Below, one piece after another: positions 49,565 through 59,222 of a DNA stretch of 64,000 nucleotides. The notes beneath the pieces are model-generated. The model ran no database searches. It had not been told where the DNA came from and worked only from the letters and a program-made list of their open reading frames with translations. The DNA comes from Prosthecomicrobium sp. N25. GTDB lineage: Bacteria; Pseudomonadota; Alphaproteobacteria; Rhizobiales; Ancalomicrobiaceae. Within the stretch, counting starts at the first letter, position 1. Each line of letters starts with the position of its first letter. The DNA lies in NCBI RefSeq assembly GCF_037203705.1, contig NZ_JBBCAT010000007.1, positions 28,499 through 92,498 on the forward strand, given 5' to 3'. The position numbers were made by a program, and so were the translations under genes.

Positions 49565-51252
49565 GCGCCGTCGAGGCTCCCTTGAACGCGAAGCCGGCGG
49601 CCGCACCAGCCCGGACGGATTTCGACAAGCCGGTGATCTGGCTCCTGACGCTCGCCGTCGCGGTGCCCCTGGTGATCTTCTTCCTCTACCCCGTCGTCCA
49701 GATCCTCGGCCGGTCCCTGTCGACGCCGACCGGCTGGGGCCTCGACAACTTCTCGGCCGCCTTCGGGACCCGCCGCTTCGCGAACCTGCTCTGGAACACG
49801 CTGGTGATGGCCGGGATCTCGGTCTCCGCCACCGTGGTGCTCGCCTTCGGCTACGCCTATGCGCTACAGCGCACGGCGGTGCCGCTGAAGCCGGTGTTCC
49901 GCATCGTCGCGCTGCTGCCGCTCTTCGCGCCATCCCTGGTCCAGGGCCAGGGCCTCCTGCTGCTCCTCGGCCGCAACGGGCTGGTCAATCGGCAGTTCGG
50001 GCTCGGCTTCGACATCTACGGCATGGTCGGCGTCATCGTCGCCAACGTGCTCTACGCCTTCCCGTATGCCTTCCTGATCCTCTCCGCGGCCCTCGCGGTC
50101 GCCGACCAGCGGCTCTACGAGAGCGCCCGCACGCTCGGGGCCTCCGGCTTCAGGATGTTCCGCGACATCACGCTGCCGGGCGCGAAGTTCGGGATCGTGG
50201 CCGCGGTCTTCGTCTGCACGACGCTCATCGTGACGGACTTCGGCAACCCCATGGTCATCGGCGGCGACTTCAACGTCCTCGCCACCGAGGTCTACAACCA
50301 GGTGATCGGTCAGGCGCAGTTCGAGCGCGGCGCCGTCATCGGGATCGTCCTCCTGGTCCCGGCCGCGATCCTGAAATTCGCGGAGAAATGGCTGACGCGC
50401 CGCCAGTTCGCGCTCGTCACCGCCCATTCCAAGCCGCTCGTCGTGGAGCCGAGCCTCGGGCGCGACCTCGCCTTCACGGCCTACGCGGTGCTGGTCGCCT
50501 CGGCCTTCGTGGCCGTCATCGGCATCGTGTTCTGGGCGAGCTTCGTGACGCTCTGGCCCTACAACATGGCGCTGACCTGGAAGCACTACGAGTTCGACGT
50601 GCAGAACGGCACCGAGCCGATCTGGAACTCGATCATGGTCAGCCTCTTCGCCGCGATGGCGGGGGTGGTGGCGACCTCCCTCGCCGCCATCGTGCTGCAC
50701 AAGTTCCGCACGCCGCTGACCCCCGTGCTGGCGCTCCTGGCCGTGCTGCCCGCCGCCGTGCCCGGCATGGTGCTCGGGCTCGGCTACATCCTGGTCTTCA
50801 ACGACCCTTCGACCCCGCTCAACGCGCTCTACGGCACCTTCGCGATCATCGTCATCCTGAACGTCTACTACAATCACGCCCAGGGCTTCCTGGTGGTCTC
50901 GACCAGCATCAAGCAAATCGCCTCGTCCTTCGACGAGGCGGCGACGACGCTCGGGGCGGGCGTGCTGAAGACCTTGCGCAGCGTGACGATCCCGCTCCTC
51001 TGGCCGACCATGCTGGGCGTCGCGGTCTTCTACTTCATGCGCAGCATGGTCTCCCTGTCGGCCGTCATCTTCCTCATCACGCCCTCGACGCAGGTGGCCG
51101 CCGTGTCGGTCCTCCAGCTTTCCGACCGGGGCGCCTACAATCAGGCGGCCGCCTTCTCGGTCTGCATCATGGCCGTGGTGGTCGTGGCGCTCCTGTCGGT
51201 CCGCGCGGTGCTGCATCTCGCCGGGGTGCGCAACGTCGCGCTGATCCGCTGA
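49561..51252 (+). CDS. Double-length ABC permease (2-aminoethylphosphonate/iron type)
   Basis: The 563-residue integral membrane protein has about twelve helices in two homologous halves, each with an EAA loop (YESARTLGASGFRMFRDITLP and FDEAATTLGAGVLKTLRSVTIP, shown in part). A single fused permease is typical of the FbpB-type iron and the putative 2-aminoethylphosphonate transporters. It forms the whole channel alone with the ATPase dimer. GTG 49561 overlaps the ATPase stop (GTGA). Confidence 0.92.
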   Translation: MSAVEAPLNAKPAAAPARTDFDKPVIWLLTLAVAVPLVIFFLYPVVQILGRSLSTPTGWGLDNFSAAFGTRRFANLLWNTLVMAGISVSATVVLAFGYAYALQRTAVPLKPVFRIVALLPLFAPSLVQGQGLLLLLGRNGLVNRQFGLGFDIYGMVGVIVANVLYAFPYAFLILSAALAVADQRLYESARTLGASGFRMFRDITLPGAKFGIVAAVFVCTTLIVTDFGNPMVIGGDFNVLATEVYNQVIGQAQFERGAVIGIVLLVPAAILKFAEKWLTRRQFALVTAHSKPLVVEPSLGRDLAFTAYAVLVASAFVAVIGIVFWASFVTLWPYNMALTWKHYEFDVQNGTEPIWNSIMVSLFAAMAGVVATSLAAIVLHKFRTPLTPVLALLAVLPAAVPGMVLGLGYILVFNDPSTPLNALYGTFAIIVILNVYYNHAQGFLVVSTSIKQIASSFDEAATTLGAGVLKTLRSVTIPLLWPTMLGVAVFYFMRSMVSLSAVIFLITPSTQVAAVSVLQLSDRGAYNQAAAFSVCIMAVVVVALLSVRAVLHLAGVRNVALIR

Positions 51253-51357
51253 CGGCCGGCCCCCGCCGTCCGTCGTCCGGCCGGGCCGGTTGACCGCGCC
51301 GCCGCGGCATCCGATACCCGGCGCGACGCACCTGACCGCGAGCCCGGATCGACGCCC

Positions 51358-53451
51358 ATGACCGACACCATCGCCTTCTCGCCCACCGTCCGCGGCGCGA
51401 TCCGGGACGGCGTGCTGCTCGTCACCATCGACAACCCGCCCGTCAATGCGAGCGGCGCGGAGGTCAGGGCCGGGCTCCTGGCGGCGGCGCGGCATGCGGC
51501 CGGAGAGGCCGCCTTGAGGGCGGTGGTGATCCGGGGAGCGGGCTCCGCCTTCGTGGGCGGCGCCGACATCCGGGAATTCGGCAAGCCGGCCGCCGAGCCC
51601 GCCCTGCCCCTGGTGCTCGCCGCGCTCGAGGACCTGGAGAAGCCGGTGGTGGCGGCCGTGAACGGGGTCGCGCTCGGGGGCGGATGCGAGATCGCGCTGG
51701 CCTGCCACCTGCGGCTGGCGGTGCCCGGCGCCAGGTTCGGCCTGCCGGAGGTGAAGCTCGGCATCATCCCGGGCGCGGGCGGCACGCAGCGCCTGCCGCG
51801 GCTCGTCGGCATCCCGACCGCGGTGGAGATGATCGCCACCGGGCGCATCCTCGGCGCCGCCGAGGCGGCGGCGCTCGGGATCGCGGACCGGTTGGTCGAA
51901 GGAGACCTCGAGGCGGAGGCGATCCGCGCGGCGCTCGACCTGGTGGGGCGGCCGCCGCGCCGGACCGGCAGCCTGCCGGTGCCCCCGGCGGCCGAGGACG
52001 CCGTCGAGGCTGCGGCCGCCAAGGCCCTGGCGCGCTCGCGCGGACAGGCGGCGCCGGCCGAGGCCGTCCGGGTCGTGCGGCTCGCCGGGACGCTGCCGCT
52101 CGCCGACGGGATGGCGGAGGAGCGGGCGACCTTCGTCCGCCTTCGCGACAGCGCCGAGGCGGCGGCGCTCCGGCACGTCTTCTTCGCCGAGCGGGCCGCC
52201 GCGAAGGTGAGCGGCCTGGAAGGGGTTTCGCCGCGCAAGGTCGAGACAATCGGGGTGGTCGGCACCGGGCTGATGGGCTCGGGCATCGCGGTGGCGGCGC
52301 TCGACGCTGGCTACCGGGTGATCGGGGTCGAGCAGACCGCGGAGGCCGCGGCGCGCGGGCGCGAGCGGATCGACGGCCTCCTGGCCCGCGCCGTGAAGTC
52401 CGGCCGCCTCGACGAGGCCGGGCGCGCGGACCGGCTCGCGCGGCTGGACGTCACCGCGGAGGCCGGCGCGCTCGCCGCGGCGGACCTCGTCGTGGAGGCG
52501 GTCTTCGACGACCTGGCGGTCAAGACGGAGCTCTTCGTCCGGCTCGACGGCATCGTCCGGCCGGACTGCATCCTGGCGACGAACACGAGCTACCTGGACC
52601 CGGACACGATCGCGGCGGCGACGGCGCACCCGGAGCGGGTGGTCGGCCTCCATTTCTTCTCGCCCGCCAACGTGATGCGGCTCGTCGAGGTCGTGCGCTG
52701 CGCCCGGACGGCCCCGGACGTGCTGGCGACCGGGCTCGCGGTCGCCCGAAGGCTCGGCAAGCTGCCGATCGTCTGCGGCGTATGCGAGGGCTTCATCGGC
52801 AACCGGGTCTTCTCGGCCTATCGCCGGCAGGCCGAGTTCCTGGTCGAGGACGGGGCGTCGCCGCAGGCGGTCGACGCGGCCCTGGAGGCCTGGGGCTTCG
52901 CCATGGGGCCCTTCGCGGTCTTCGACATGGCCGGGCTGGAGATCGCCTGGGCCAAGCGCAAGCGCGCCGCCGCGACCCGCGACCCTCGCGCCCGCTACGT
53001 GGCGATCCCGGACCGGCTCTGCGAGGCCGGCCGCTTCGGCCAGAAGACCGGGCGGGGTTGGTATTCATACCGGGACGGCAAGCGGGAGGTGGACCCGGAG
53101 ACCGAGGCCCTGATCGCCGCCGCGCGGGCCGAGAAGGGCATCGTTCCGCGCAGCTTCACGGCCGACGAGATCGTCGCCACCCTGCTCGCCGCCATGGCCA
53201 ACGAGGGTGCGCGGCTCCTGGAGGAGGGCATCGCGGTGCGGGCGAGCGACATCGACCTCGTGATGATCAACGGCTACGGCTTCCCGGCCCACAAGGGCGG
53301 GCCCATGTTCCAGGCCGACAGGACGGGGCTCCCCGTGCTCCTGGCCCGCCTGGAGGCTATGGCCGCCGCCGACGGCCCGGGCTCGGAGCCCTCGCGGCTG
53401 CTCCGGGAACGCGCCACGCGCGGCGACGGCTTCATGGACGGGAACGGCTGA
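51358..53451 (+). CDS. Fused enoyl-CoA hydratase / 3-hydroxyacyl-CoA dehydrogenase
   Basis: The 697-residue FadB/FadJ-type enzyme has an N-terminal crotonase domain (to about 190) with catalytic glutamates in GGGCEIALACH and GLPEVKLGIIPGAGG. The 3-hydroxyacyl-CoA dehydrogenase part begins near residue 297 (IGVVGTGLMGSGIA) and includes the catalytic HFFSPANVMRLVEVV. Two C-terminal dehydrogenase domains follow. It carries out the second and third steps of beta-oxidation. No thiolase or acyl-CoA dehydrogenase is nearby. It is not clearly linked to the ABC importer 105 bp upstream. Confidence 0.93.
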   Translation: MTDTIAFSPTVRGAIRDGVLLVTIDNPPVNASGAEVRAGLLAAARHAAGEAALRAVVIRGAGSAFVGGADIREFGKPAAEPALPLVLAALEDLEKPVVAAVNGVALGGGCEIALACHLRLAVPGARFGLPEVKLGIIPGAGGTQRLPRLVGIPTAVEMIATGRILGAAEAAALGIADRLVEGDLEAEAIRAALDLVGRPPRRTGSLPVPPAAEDAVEAAAAKALARSRGQAAPAEAVRVVRLAGTLPLADGMAEERATFVRLRDSAEAAALRHVFFAERAAAKVSGLEGVSPRKVETIGVVGTGLMGSGIAVAALDAGYRVIGVEQTAEAAARGRERIDGLLARAVKSGRLDEAGRADRLARLDVTAEAGALAAADLVVEAVFDDLAVKTELFVRLDGIVRPDCILATNTSYLDPDTIAAATAHPERVVGLHFFSPANVMRLVEVVRCARTAPDVLATGLAVARRLGKLPIVCGVCEGFIGNRVFSAYRRQAEFLVEDGASPQAVDAALEAWGFAMGPFAVFDMAGLEIAWAKRKRAAATRDPRARYVAIPDRLCEAGRFGQKTGRGWYSYRDGKREVDPETEALIAAARAEKGIVPRSFTADEIVATLLAAMANEGARLLEEGIAVRASDIDLVMINGYGFPAHKGGPMFQADRTGLPVLLARLEAMAAADGPGSEPSRLLRERATRGDGFMDGNG

Positions 53452-53485
53452 TACCGGACCCGCCAAGTTCCTACCTTTCGATCGG

Positions 53486-53513
53486 TCATTGCTGGGCTCG
53501 TCCCGGCAATCCA
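53486..53513. repeat. Palindromic intergenic repeat, copy A (Rhizobiales RPE-like)
   Basis: This 28-base unit is an inverted, 22/28-identical relative of copy B. Its internal stem is ATTGCTGGG with CCCGGCAAT, with one G-T pair and a five-base loop. It lies between the fused beta-oxidation gene and a small minus-strand gene. Confidence 0.65.
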
Positions 53514-53539
53514 GGCCACGAAAGACCGAGCGCTCGTCC

Positions 53540-53567
53540 TGGATGCCCGGGACAAGCCCGGGCATGA
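53540..53567. repeat. Palindromic intergenic repeat, copy B (Rhizobiales RPE-like)
   Basis: The 28-base unit has a perfect nine-base stem, ATGCCCGGG with CCCGGGCAT around an ACAAG loop. This is the common CCCGGGCATGA-type repeat of alphaproteobacterial intergenic DNA. It faces copy A in opposite orientation 26 bases away, so the two can also pair with each other and form a long hairpin. Confidence 0.7.
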
Positions 53568-53621
53568 CAGACATGAAGAGCCGGCGAGCCGGTTAGGTCT
53601 TCGTGAACGGGTATCGGGCGG

Positions 53622-53822
53622 TCAGAGCAGGCCGGCGCTGCGGGCCTCGGCGACGAAGCGCATCAGGACGGCGTCGCGGGCGCCGGGTTCGAACTCCCCG
53701 GCCTCGATCGGATCGGGCGCCGCAGGGGCGAGATCGGCGGGGCCGAGGCCGAGCCACGCGGAGAACGGCTCGACCGCGCGGCGGACGATGTCGGTACCGA
53801 GGACGCCGGAATCGAAGGTCAT
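53622..53822 (-). CDS. Hypothetical protein, 66 residues
   Basis: I do not recognise this short protein. It begins MTFDSGVLGTDIVRR and has a helix around EPFSAWLGLGP. The acidic middle (PIEAGEFEPGARDAVL) precedes a C-terminal helix FVAEARSAGLL. GGAG stands about eight bases before the ATG, and the balanced amino-acid use suggests a real gene. It lies 105 bp downstream of the DapA-family gene on the same strand, so it may be the last gene of that unit. Confidence 0.5.
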   Translation of the reverse strand: MTFDSGVLGTDIVRRAVEPFSAWLGLGPADLAPAAPDPIEAGEFEPGARDAVLMRFVAEARSAGLL

Positions 53823-53927
53823 GGTCGGGGCTCCAGGATAGGCGCGGAGGGCGCCTCGGGCGTGGCCGCGTCGACAACGCCCGGTGGTGCCCTCCGGTTC
53901 CCCGGGGCCCTCCCCCTCGGCCGACCG

Positions 53928-54845
53928 TCAGCGGCCCCAGCGCAGCGCCAGCGGCTCGACCTCGCGGGCGAGTTCCAGGAGGCCGGCGCGGGTCGCCGGA
54001 TGCAGCGGCTCAAGCGGATGGCGGACCGCGTCGGACCGGATCACGCCGCCCTCCTGCATGACCGTCTTGCAGGCGCGCAGGCCGCACTGCCGGTTCTCGA
54101 AGTTGATCAGGGGCAGGATGCGGGCATAAGCCGCCATCGCCTCCGCGCGGCGCCCTTCGCGGTGGGCGACCACCACGGGACGGATCAGGTCGGGCAGGAG
54201 CGCGCTCGACATGGTGCCGGTGGCGCCGGCGTCGAGGTCGGCCATCAAGGTGATGGATTCCTCGCCGTCGAAGGGGCCGACGATGGTGGCGCCGCCCGCG
54301 GCAAGCAGTCCGCGCAGCTTGGCGGCGGTGCCGGGCGTCTCGATCTTGAAATACTGGAGGAGCGGCACCGCCTGGGCGAGGCGCAGGATCGTGGGCACGG
54401 ACAGCGCCACGCCGGACAGCGGCGCGTCCTGCAGCATGAGGGGAATGCGGGCCGCCTCGCCGATGCGCTGGAAGTGCTCGATCATCGGGCCCTCGTCGGC
54501 CCGCAGGGTGGCGCCGTGGTAGGGCGGCATCAGCATGATCATGGCGGCGCCGGCCTCGGCGGCGGCCTTGGCGCGGGCGGCGGCGATCCGGGTGGAATAG
54601 TGGCTGCAGGTGACGATCACCGGCACCCGGCCGGCGACGTGCTCCAGCGACAGCGTCAGCAGCGCGCTGCGCTCCTCGTCGGTCAGCAGGAACTGCTCGG
54701 AGAAGTTCGCCAAGATGCAGAGGCCGTCGACGCCCTGGTCGACCATGCAGTCGAGCACCCGGCGCATGCCGTCGAGATCGACGTCGCCGTTGTCGTGGAA
54801 CGGGGTCGGCGCCACGGGAAAGACGCCGGCATAGGGGGCCGCCAT
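53928..54845 (-). CDS. DapA-family protein, candidate 2-keto-3-deoxy sugar-acid dehydratase
   Basis: The 305-residue TIM barrel has the DapA pattern VFPVAPTPFHDNGDVDLDGM and the Schiff-base lysine in LLQYFKIETPGT. The segment IPLMLQDAPLSG has no tyrosine where lysine-pathway DapA uses one. This loss resembles L-2-keto-3-deoxyarabonate dehydratase and related sugar-acid enzymes, so a keto-acid dehydratase or aldolase is proposed, with moderate certainty. AGAGGAG precedes the ATG. The tctA gene ends 76 bp upstream in the same direction, so the importer may bring in its substrate. Confidence 0.82.
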   Translation of the reverse strand: MAAPYAGVFPVAPTPFHDNGDVDLDGMRRVLDCMVDQGVDGLCILANFSEQFLLTDEERSALLTLSLEHVAGRVPVIVTCSHYSTRIAAARAKAAAEAGAAMIMLMPPYHGATLRADEGPMIEHFQRIGEAARIPLMLQDAPLSGVALSVPTILRLAQAVPLLQYFKIETPGTAAKLRGLLAAGGATIVGPFDGEESITLMADLDAGATGTMSSALLPDLIRPVVVAHREGRRAEAMAAYARILPLINFENRQCGLRACKTVMQEGGVIRSDAVRHPLEPLHPATRAGLLELAREVEPLALRWGR

Positions 54846-54921
54846 GGGGATCTCCTCTCGCTTTTGTTGTTGGTGAGTTCGGTCGACCGTGGCGGGCGGC
54901 CGCGCGGGCCGCCCGCCGCGG

Positions 54922-56433
54922 TCAGGCGTCGCCGGGCACGTTGTCGGGCCGGGGCCGGCGCATCAGCTCGTAGAGGTGCGGGGCGACCACGGCGATCGCC
55001 GCCAGCGCGAGCAGCGAGGCGGACAGGGGGCGCGAGACGAAGACCGACCAGTCGCCGGCCGAGATGGTCAGGGCCTGGCGCAGGTTCTGCTCGGCGAGCG
55101 GCCCGAGGATCATGCCGATGATCACGGGCGCGGTCGGGAAGTCGTAGCGCCGCATCAGGTAGCCGGCGCCGCCGACGAGGTAGAGCAGGATGAGGTCGAC
55201 CGGGGACTGGCTGATCCCGTAGGTGCCGATGGTCGCGAAGACCAGCACGCCGGCATAGAGCAGCGGCGCCGGGATCTTCAGCATCTTCACCCAGAGGGCG
55301 ATCATCGGCAGGTTCAGCACGAGGAGCATCGTGTTGCCGATGAAGAGCGAGGCGATCAGGCCCCAGACCAGCTGCGGCTGGGTCTGGAAGAGGAGCGGGC
55401 CCGGGTTGATGCCGTAGCTCTGGAAGGCGGAGAGCATGATCGCGGCGGTGGCCGAGGTGGGCAGGCCGAGCGTCAGCATCGGGACCAGAACGCCCGCCGT
55501 GGAGGCGTTGTTGGCGGCCTCCGGCCCGGCGACGCCCTCGATGGCGCCCTTGCCGAACTCCTCCGGGTATTTCGTCAGCTTGCGCTCGAGGTAATAGCTG
55601 AGGAAGGTCGGGATCTCGGCGCCGCCCGCCGGCATGGCGCCGATCGGGAAGCCCAGGATCGTGCCGCGGATCCACGGCTTCCAGGAGCGCTTCCACTCAT
55701 CCCGCGTCATCCAGATCGAGCCGCGCAGGGGCACGATCTCGTCCTTCCCGTAGCGGTACCGGGACGCCATGTAGAGGGTCTCGCCGACGGCGAAGAGGCC
55801 GACCGCGACGACGATCACGTTGATGCCGTCGAGCAGTTCGGGGATGCCGAAGGTGAAGCGCGGCTGGCCGGTCTGCAGGTCGACGCCGACGAAGCCGAGC
55901 AGAATCCCGAGGAAGAGGGCGGTCAGGCCGCGCACCGCCGACGAGCCGAGCACGGCCGAGACGGTGACGAAGGCGAGGATCATCAGGGCGAAGTAGTCGG
56001 CCGGCCCGAAGGCGAGCGCGAAGTCGACCACCACGGGGGCGAGGAACGTGATTCCCATCGTGCCGATCGTGCCGGCCACGAAGGAGCCGATGGCGGCTGT
56101 GGCGAGCGCCGCGCCGCCGCGGCCCGCGCGGGCCATCTTGTTGCCCTCCAGCGCGGTCACGATCGTGGCGCTCTCGCCGGGCGTGTTGAGCAGGATCGAC
56201 GTGGTCGAGCCGCCGTACATGGCGCCGTAGTAGATGCCGGCGAAGAGGATGAAGGCGGCGGTAGCGTCGACCTTGAAGGTGATCGGCAGCAGGAGCGCGA
56301 TGGTCAGGCCCGGTCCGAGCCCGGGCAGGACGCCGATCGCGGTGCCGAGCGTGACGCCGGCGAGGCTCCAGAGCAGGTTCGCGGGCGTCAGCGCGACCGC
56401 GAAGCCCGCCATCAGGTTCGTGAAGGACTCCAT
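54922..56433 (-). CDS. tctA: TctA, large membrane subunit of a tripartite tricarboxylate transporter
   Basis: The 503-residue protein of about 12 helices has the family motifs [17 protein letters not shown] and [21 protein letters not shown] in the first half, and the equivalent [29 protein letters not shown] in the second (quoted in part). It forms the transport channel with TctB and uses the binding protein TctC. GAGG precedes ATG 56433; the longer frame overlaps tctB. The tctC-B-A order and spacing indicate one operon. Confidence 0.95.
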   Translation of the reverse strand: MESFTNLMAGFAVALTPANLLWSLAGVTLGTAIGVLPGLGPGLTIALLLPITFKVDATAAFILFAGIYYGAMYGGSTTSILLNTPGESATIVTALEGNKMARAGRGGAALATAAIGSFVAGTIGTMGITFLAPVVVDFALAFGPADYFALMILAFVTVSAVLGSSAVRGLTALFLGILLGFVGVDLQTGQPRFTFGIPELLDGINVIVVAVGLFAVGETLYMASRYRYGKDEIVPLRGSIWMTRDEWKRSWKPWIRGTILGFPIGAMPAGGAEIPTFLSYYLERKLTKYPEEFGKGAIEGVAGPEAANNASTAGVLVPMLTLGLPTSATAAIMLSAFQSYGINPGPLLFQTQPQLVWGLIASLFIGNTMLLVLNLPMIALWVKMLKIPAPLLYAGVLVFATIGTYGISQSPVDLILLYLVGGAGYLMRRYDFPTAPVIIGMILGPLAEQNLRQALTISAGDWSVFVSRPLSASLLALAAIAVVAPHLYELMRRPRPDNVPGDA

Positions 56434-56449
56434 GCCGGCCTCGCGGGAT

Positions 56450-56977
56450 TCAGGTGGACGCGCCGAAGAGGGAGAAGATGGCGTTTTCGACGACACCGCG
56501 GCCGATGTCGATGCCGAGCGCCTGGGCGAAGCCGAAATAGGCGATGAGCGCGAACAGGATCGCGATGCCGGCGTCGCGGACGGGCCTGTTCGAGCCGAAG
56601 CCGCGGGCGATCGCCATGAACATCAGCACGGACGCGAGGGTGAAGCCGGCCGGGCCGATGAGGACCACGTTGACGAGGAGGCCGGCGACCACCCAGGCGA
56701 GCGCCGCGCGGTCGGTCGGCGTCTCCTTCTCCTCCTCCGCCTGCCAGCCGCCGCGGATCGCCGCGTAGAGGAGCGCGAGGCCGAACACCGAGAGCCCGGC
56801 GGCGCCGATCTGCGGGGCGACCGTCGGGCCGACCTTGGCGTAGAGGGGCGAGACCGGGATGATGGTCGTCTGCCACCAGGCGAGCAGCGCCAGCGCGATC
56901 ACGCCGAGCGCGATCAGGGCCTCGCCCCAGGCAAGCGCGATGCGGGCCGGCGACGGCCCCGTCGATCGGTCGGTCAT
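56450..56977 (-). CDS. tctB: TctB, small membrane subunit of a tripartite tricarboxylate transporter
   Basis: The 175-residue protein has four predicted helices ([55 protein letters not shown]) and matches the TctB/DUF1468 pattern. It sits between tctC and tctA, 16 bp before tctA. The frame remains open upstream to 57784 only as a shadow over tctC. The carried substrate is unknown. Confidence 0.88.
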   Translation of the reverse strand: MTDRSTGPSPARIALAWGEALIALGVIALALLAWWQTTIIPVSPLYAKVGPTVAPQIGAAGLSVFGLALLYAAIRGGWQAEEEKETPTDRAALAWVVAGLLVNVVLIGPAGFTLASVLMFMAIARGFGSNRPVRDAGIAILFALIAYFGFAQALGIDIGRGVVENAIFSLFGAST

Positions 56978-57066
56978 GAGCCCCCCCGGCTCTACCCCGG
57001 CCCTCCCCGAGGGCCCGGTCGGATGCGAAGGCCGGAGGCGGGCGTGCCGCCTCCGGCCACCCGGCC

Positions 57067-58041
57067 TCAGGCGAGGCCGAGATCCTTCAGGATGCCCTCG
57101 ATGCGCGTCGTCTCGGAGGCGACGTACTCTTCGTAGGCCTTGCCGACCTGGGTGATCTGCACCCAGCCCTTGGCCTTGCAGGCCTCGGCCCAGGCGGCCG
57201 ACTTGGTCATGTCCTCGACCAGCTTGGTGATGTCGGCGACCTGCTGGGCCGAGAGGCCCGGAGGAGCGAAGACGCCGCGCCAGTTGAAGAGCACGAGGTC
57301 GACGCCGCCCTCCTTGAGGGTCGGGGCGTCGACGCCCTCCTCGCGCGCGTCGGCCGAGATGGCGAGGCAGCGCATCTTGCCGGCCTTGATCTGCTCGGCG
57401 AACTCGCCGTAGCCCGAGATGCCGGCCGCCACCTGATTGCCGAGGATGGCGGCAGTCGCCGGGCCGCCGCCCGCGAAGGCGACGTACGAGACCTTGGTGG
57501 GGTCGACGCCGACCGACTTGGCGAGCAGGCCCGCGAGAATGTGGTCCGTGCCGCCGGCCGAGCCGCCCGCGATCGGAACCTTGGCGGGGTCGGCCTTCAG
57601 GGCCGCCACGAGATCCTTGACCGTCTTGAAGGGCGAGGCGGCCGGGACCACGACGGCGAGGGATTCGCCGGTCAGCCGCGCGATCGGGATCGTCTGCGTC
57701 AGCTTCACGGGAGACTTGTTGGCGATGATGGCCCCGACCATGACCATGCCGCCGACCATCAGGGCACCGGACTGGCCCTTCCACTGGTTGACGAACTGGG
57801 GCAGCCCGACCGTGCCGCCGGCGCCGCCGACGTTGGTGATCTGGACGGAGGAGACCTGGTTGTTGGCGCGGAGCACCTGCTCCATGGTGCGGGCGGTCTG
57901 GTCCCAGCCGCCGCCGGGGGCCGCGGGAACGAAGAGCTTGAGTGCGACGCCCTGGGCCGCCGCCGGCCCGACGGTGAAGGGCAGCGCGGCGACGCCGGCC
58001 GCGGCGGCAGTGCCGATCAGGAGTTCACGACGATTCTGCAT
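57067..58041 (-). CDS. tctC: TctC, periplasmic binding protein of a tripartite tricarboxylate transporter
   Basis: The 324-residue protein has a twin-arginine-like signal (NRRELLIGTAAAAGVAALPF) and the Bug/TctC fold. LFVPAAPGGGWDQTART is the carboxylate-binding loop and IAGGSAGGTDHILAG the second. Of the two nearby ATG codons, the one at 58041 is nine bases from GGGAGG, while the one at 58050 abuts it; so 58041 is the start. It should bind a carboxylic acid or sugar acid and deliver it to TctAB. Confidence 0.92.
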   Translation of the reverse strand: MQNRRELLIGTAAAAGVAALPFTVGPAAAQGVALKLFVPAAPGGGWDQTARTMEQVLRANNQVSSVQITNVGGAGGTVGLPQFVNQWKGQSGALMVGGMVMVGAIIANKSPVKLTQTIPIARLTGESLAVVVPAASPFKTVKDLVAALKADPAKVPIAGGSAGGTDHILAGLLAKSVGVDPTKVSYVAFAGGGPATAAILGNQVAAGISGYGEFAEQIKAGKMRCLAISADAREEGVDAPTLKEGGVDLVLFNWRGVFAPPGLSAQQVADITKLVEDMTKSAAWAEACKAKGWVQITQVGKAYEEYVASETTRIEGILKDLGLA

Positions 58042-58315
58042 ACTACTCATCCTCCCTGGTCCGGCGGCGGAGGCGGCGCGCGCCGGCCTCTGCCCGCGCG
58101 CCCCGCGCCCCGTACCTCGGGAAACTGCGGACACGCCCGGTCGGCCCGAAGCTAGCGCATCGCCGGGGTGGCGCAAAGTGGGCCGACACCGGAAAAACTC
58201 GGCATCGCCAGCATTTTGCGGGCCCATCGCTTGCGGCCCGACCGCGGATCTGGAATAGGAACCGCCTTCGATTTGAGCAGATCCGTCGCGATCTCCCCTG
58301 GAGCCTTCCCGCATC

Positions 58316-59215
58316 ATGGTCAGCGCGCAGCAGGCTTCGACGACGACCGGCATCCTTCTCTATTCGCTCGGCGTGTTCTTCTTCGCGCTCAACGACGCGC
58401 TCGGCAAATGGCTCGTCGCCGAGTACACGGTCGGGCAGCTCATGCTGCTGCGCACGGTCGGCGCGGTGCTGATCCTCGCCCCGCTGATCTGGACCGCCGG
58501 TGCCTCGCTGGTCCGGCGGGACCAGATGGGCCTGCAGGTCGCCCGCATCCTGTTCATGGCGGCCGACACCTACGCGTTCTACTACTCCACGCGCTACCTG
58601 CCGCTCGCCGACGTGATGACCTACTACATGGCCGCGCCGCTGATCATCACGGCCCTGTCGGTGCCGTTCCTCGGCGAGGCGGTCGGGCCGTTCCGCTGGG
58701 CGGCGGTGAGCGTCGGGTTCATCGGTGTGCTCATCGCGCTGCAGCCGACCAGCGCCGCCTTCTCGATCCACGCGGTGATCGCGCTGTTCGGGTCCGTCAT
58801 GTACGCACTCGCCGTGACGGTCACGCGGCGCCTCCGGGACACCCACTGGCTCCAGCTCGTGGCCTGGCAGTTCGCGGGAGCGGGGCTGATCGGTTCGATG
58901 ACCGCCCCCTTCGGCTGGGTCACGCCGAGTCTCGTCGACCTCGGGCTCCTGTTCCTGCTCGGCATCGTGGCGATCGCCTGCTTCATCTGCATCACGATGG
59001 CGCTGGCGCGCACCCCGGCGTCCGTGCTGGCCCCGTTCCAGTACGCGGCGATCGTCTGGGCGGGCATCCTCGGCTGGCTGGTCTGGGGCGACGTGCCGAC
59101 CTGGCCGATCGTCATCGGCAACCTCGTCATCGTCGCAAGCGGGCTCGTGATCTTCTACCGGGAGGCCATCCACGGCCGGGCAGTGGTGGCCGAGGGCGTC
59201 GAGCCGATCCCCTGA
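58316..59215 (+). CDS. DMT-superfamily (EamA) transporter
   Basis: The 299-residue protein has about ten helices in two EamA repeats (starting ILLYSLGVFFFALNDALGKWL and AVIALFGSVMYALAVTV). It resembles efflux proteins for amino acids or other small metabolites such as the S-adenosylmethionine uptake/RhtA-like groups. Substrate unknown. It is divergent from tctC and converges with the GH3 gene after seven bases. Confidence 0.9.
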   Translation: MVSAQQASTTTGILLYSLGVFFFALNDALGKWLVAEYTVGQLMLLRTVGAVLILAPLIWTAGASLVRRDQMGLQVARILFMAADTYAFYYSTRYLPLADVMTYYMAAPLIITALSVPFLGEAVGPFRWAAVSVGFIGVLIALQPTSAAFSIHAVIALFGSVMYALAVTVTRRLRDTHWLQLVAWQFAGAGLIGSMTAPFGWVTPSLVDLGLLFLLGIVAIACFICITMALARTPASVLAPFQYAAIVWAGILGWLVWGDVPTWPIVIGNLVIVASGLVIFYREAIHGRAVVAEGVEPIP

Positions 59216-59222
59216 CGCGCGA

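Noticed and set aside
10005..58222. The 13-mer AGCATTTTGCGGG occurs in two intergenic regions (10005 and 58210)
   Set aside because: Repeats of this length are expected by chance in 64 kb, the flanks differ, and the two sites are in different orientation to the neighbouring genes.
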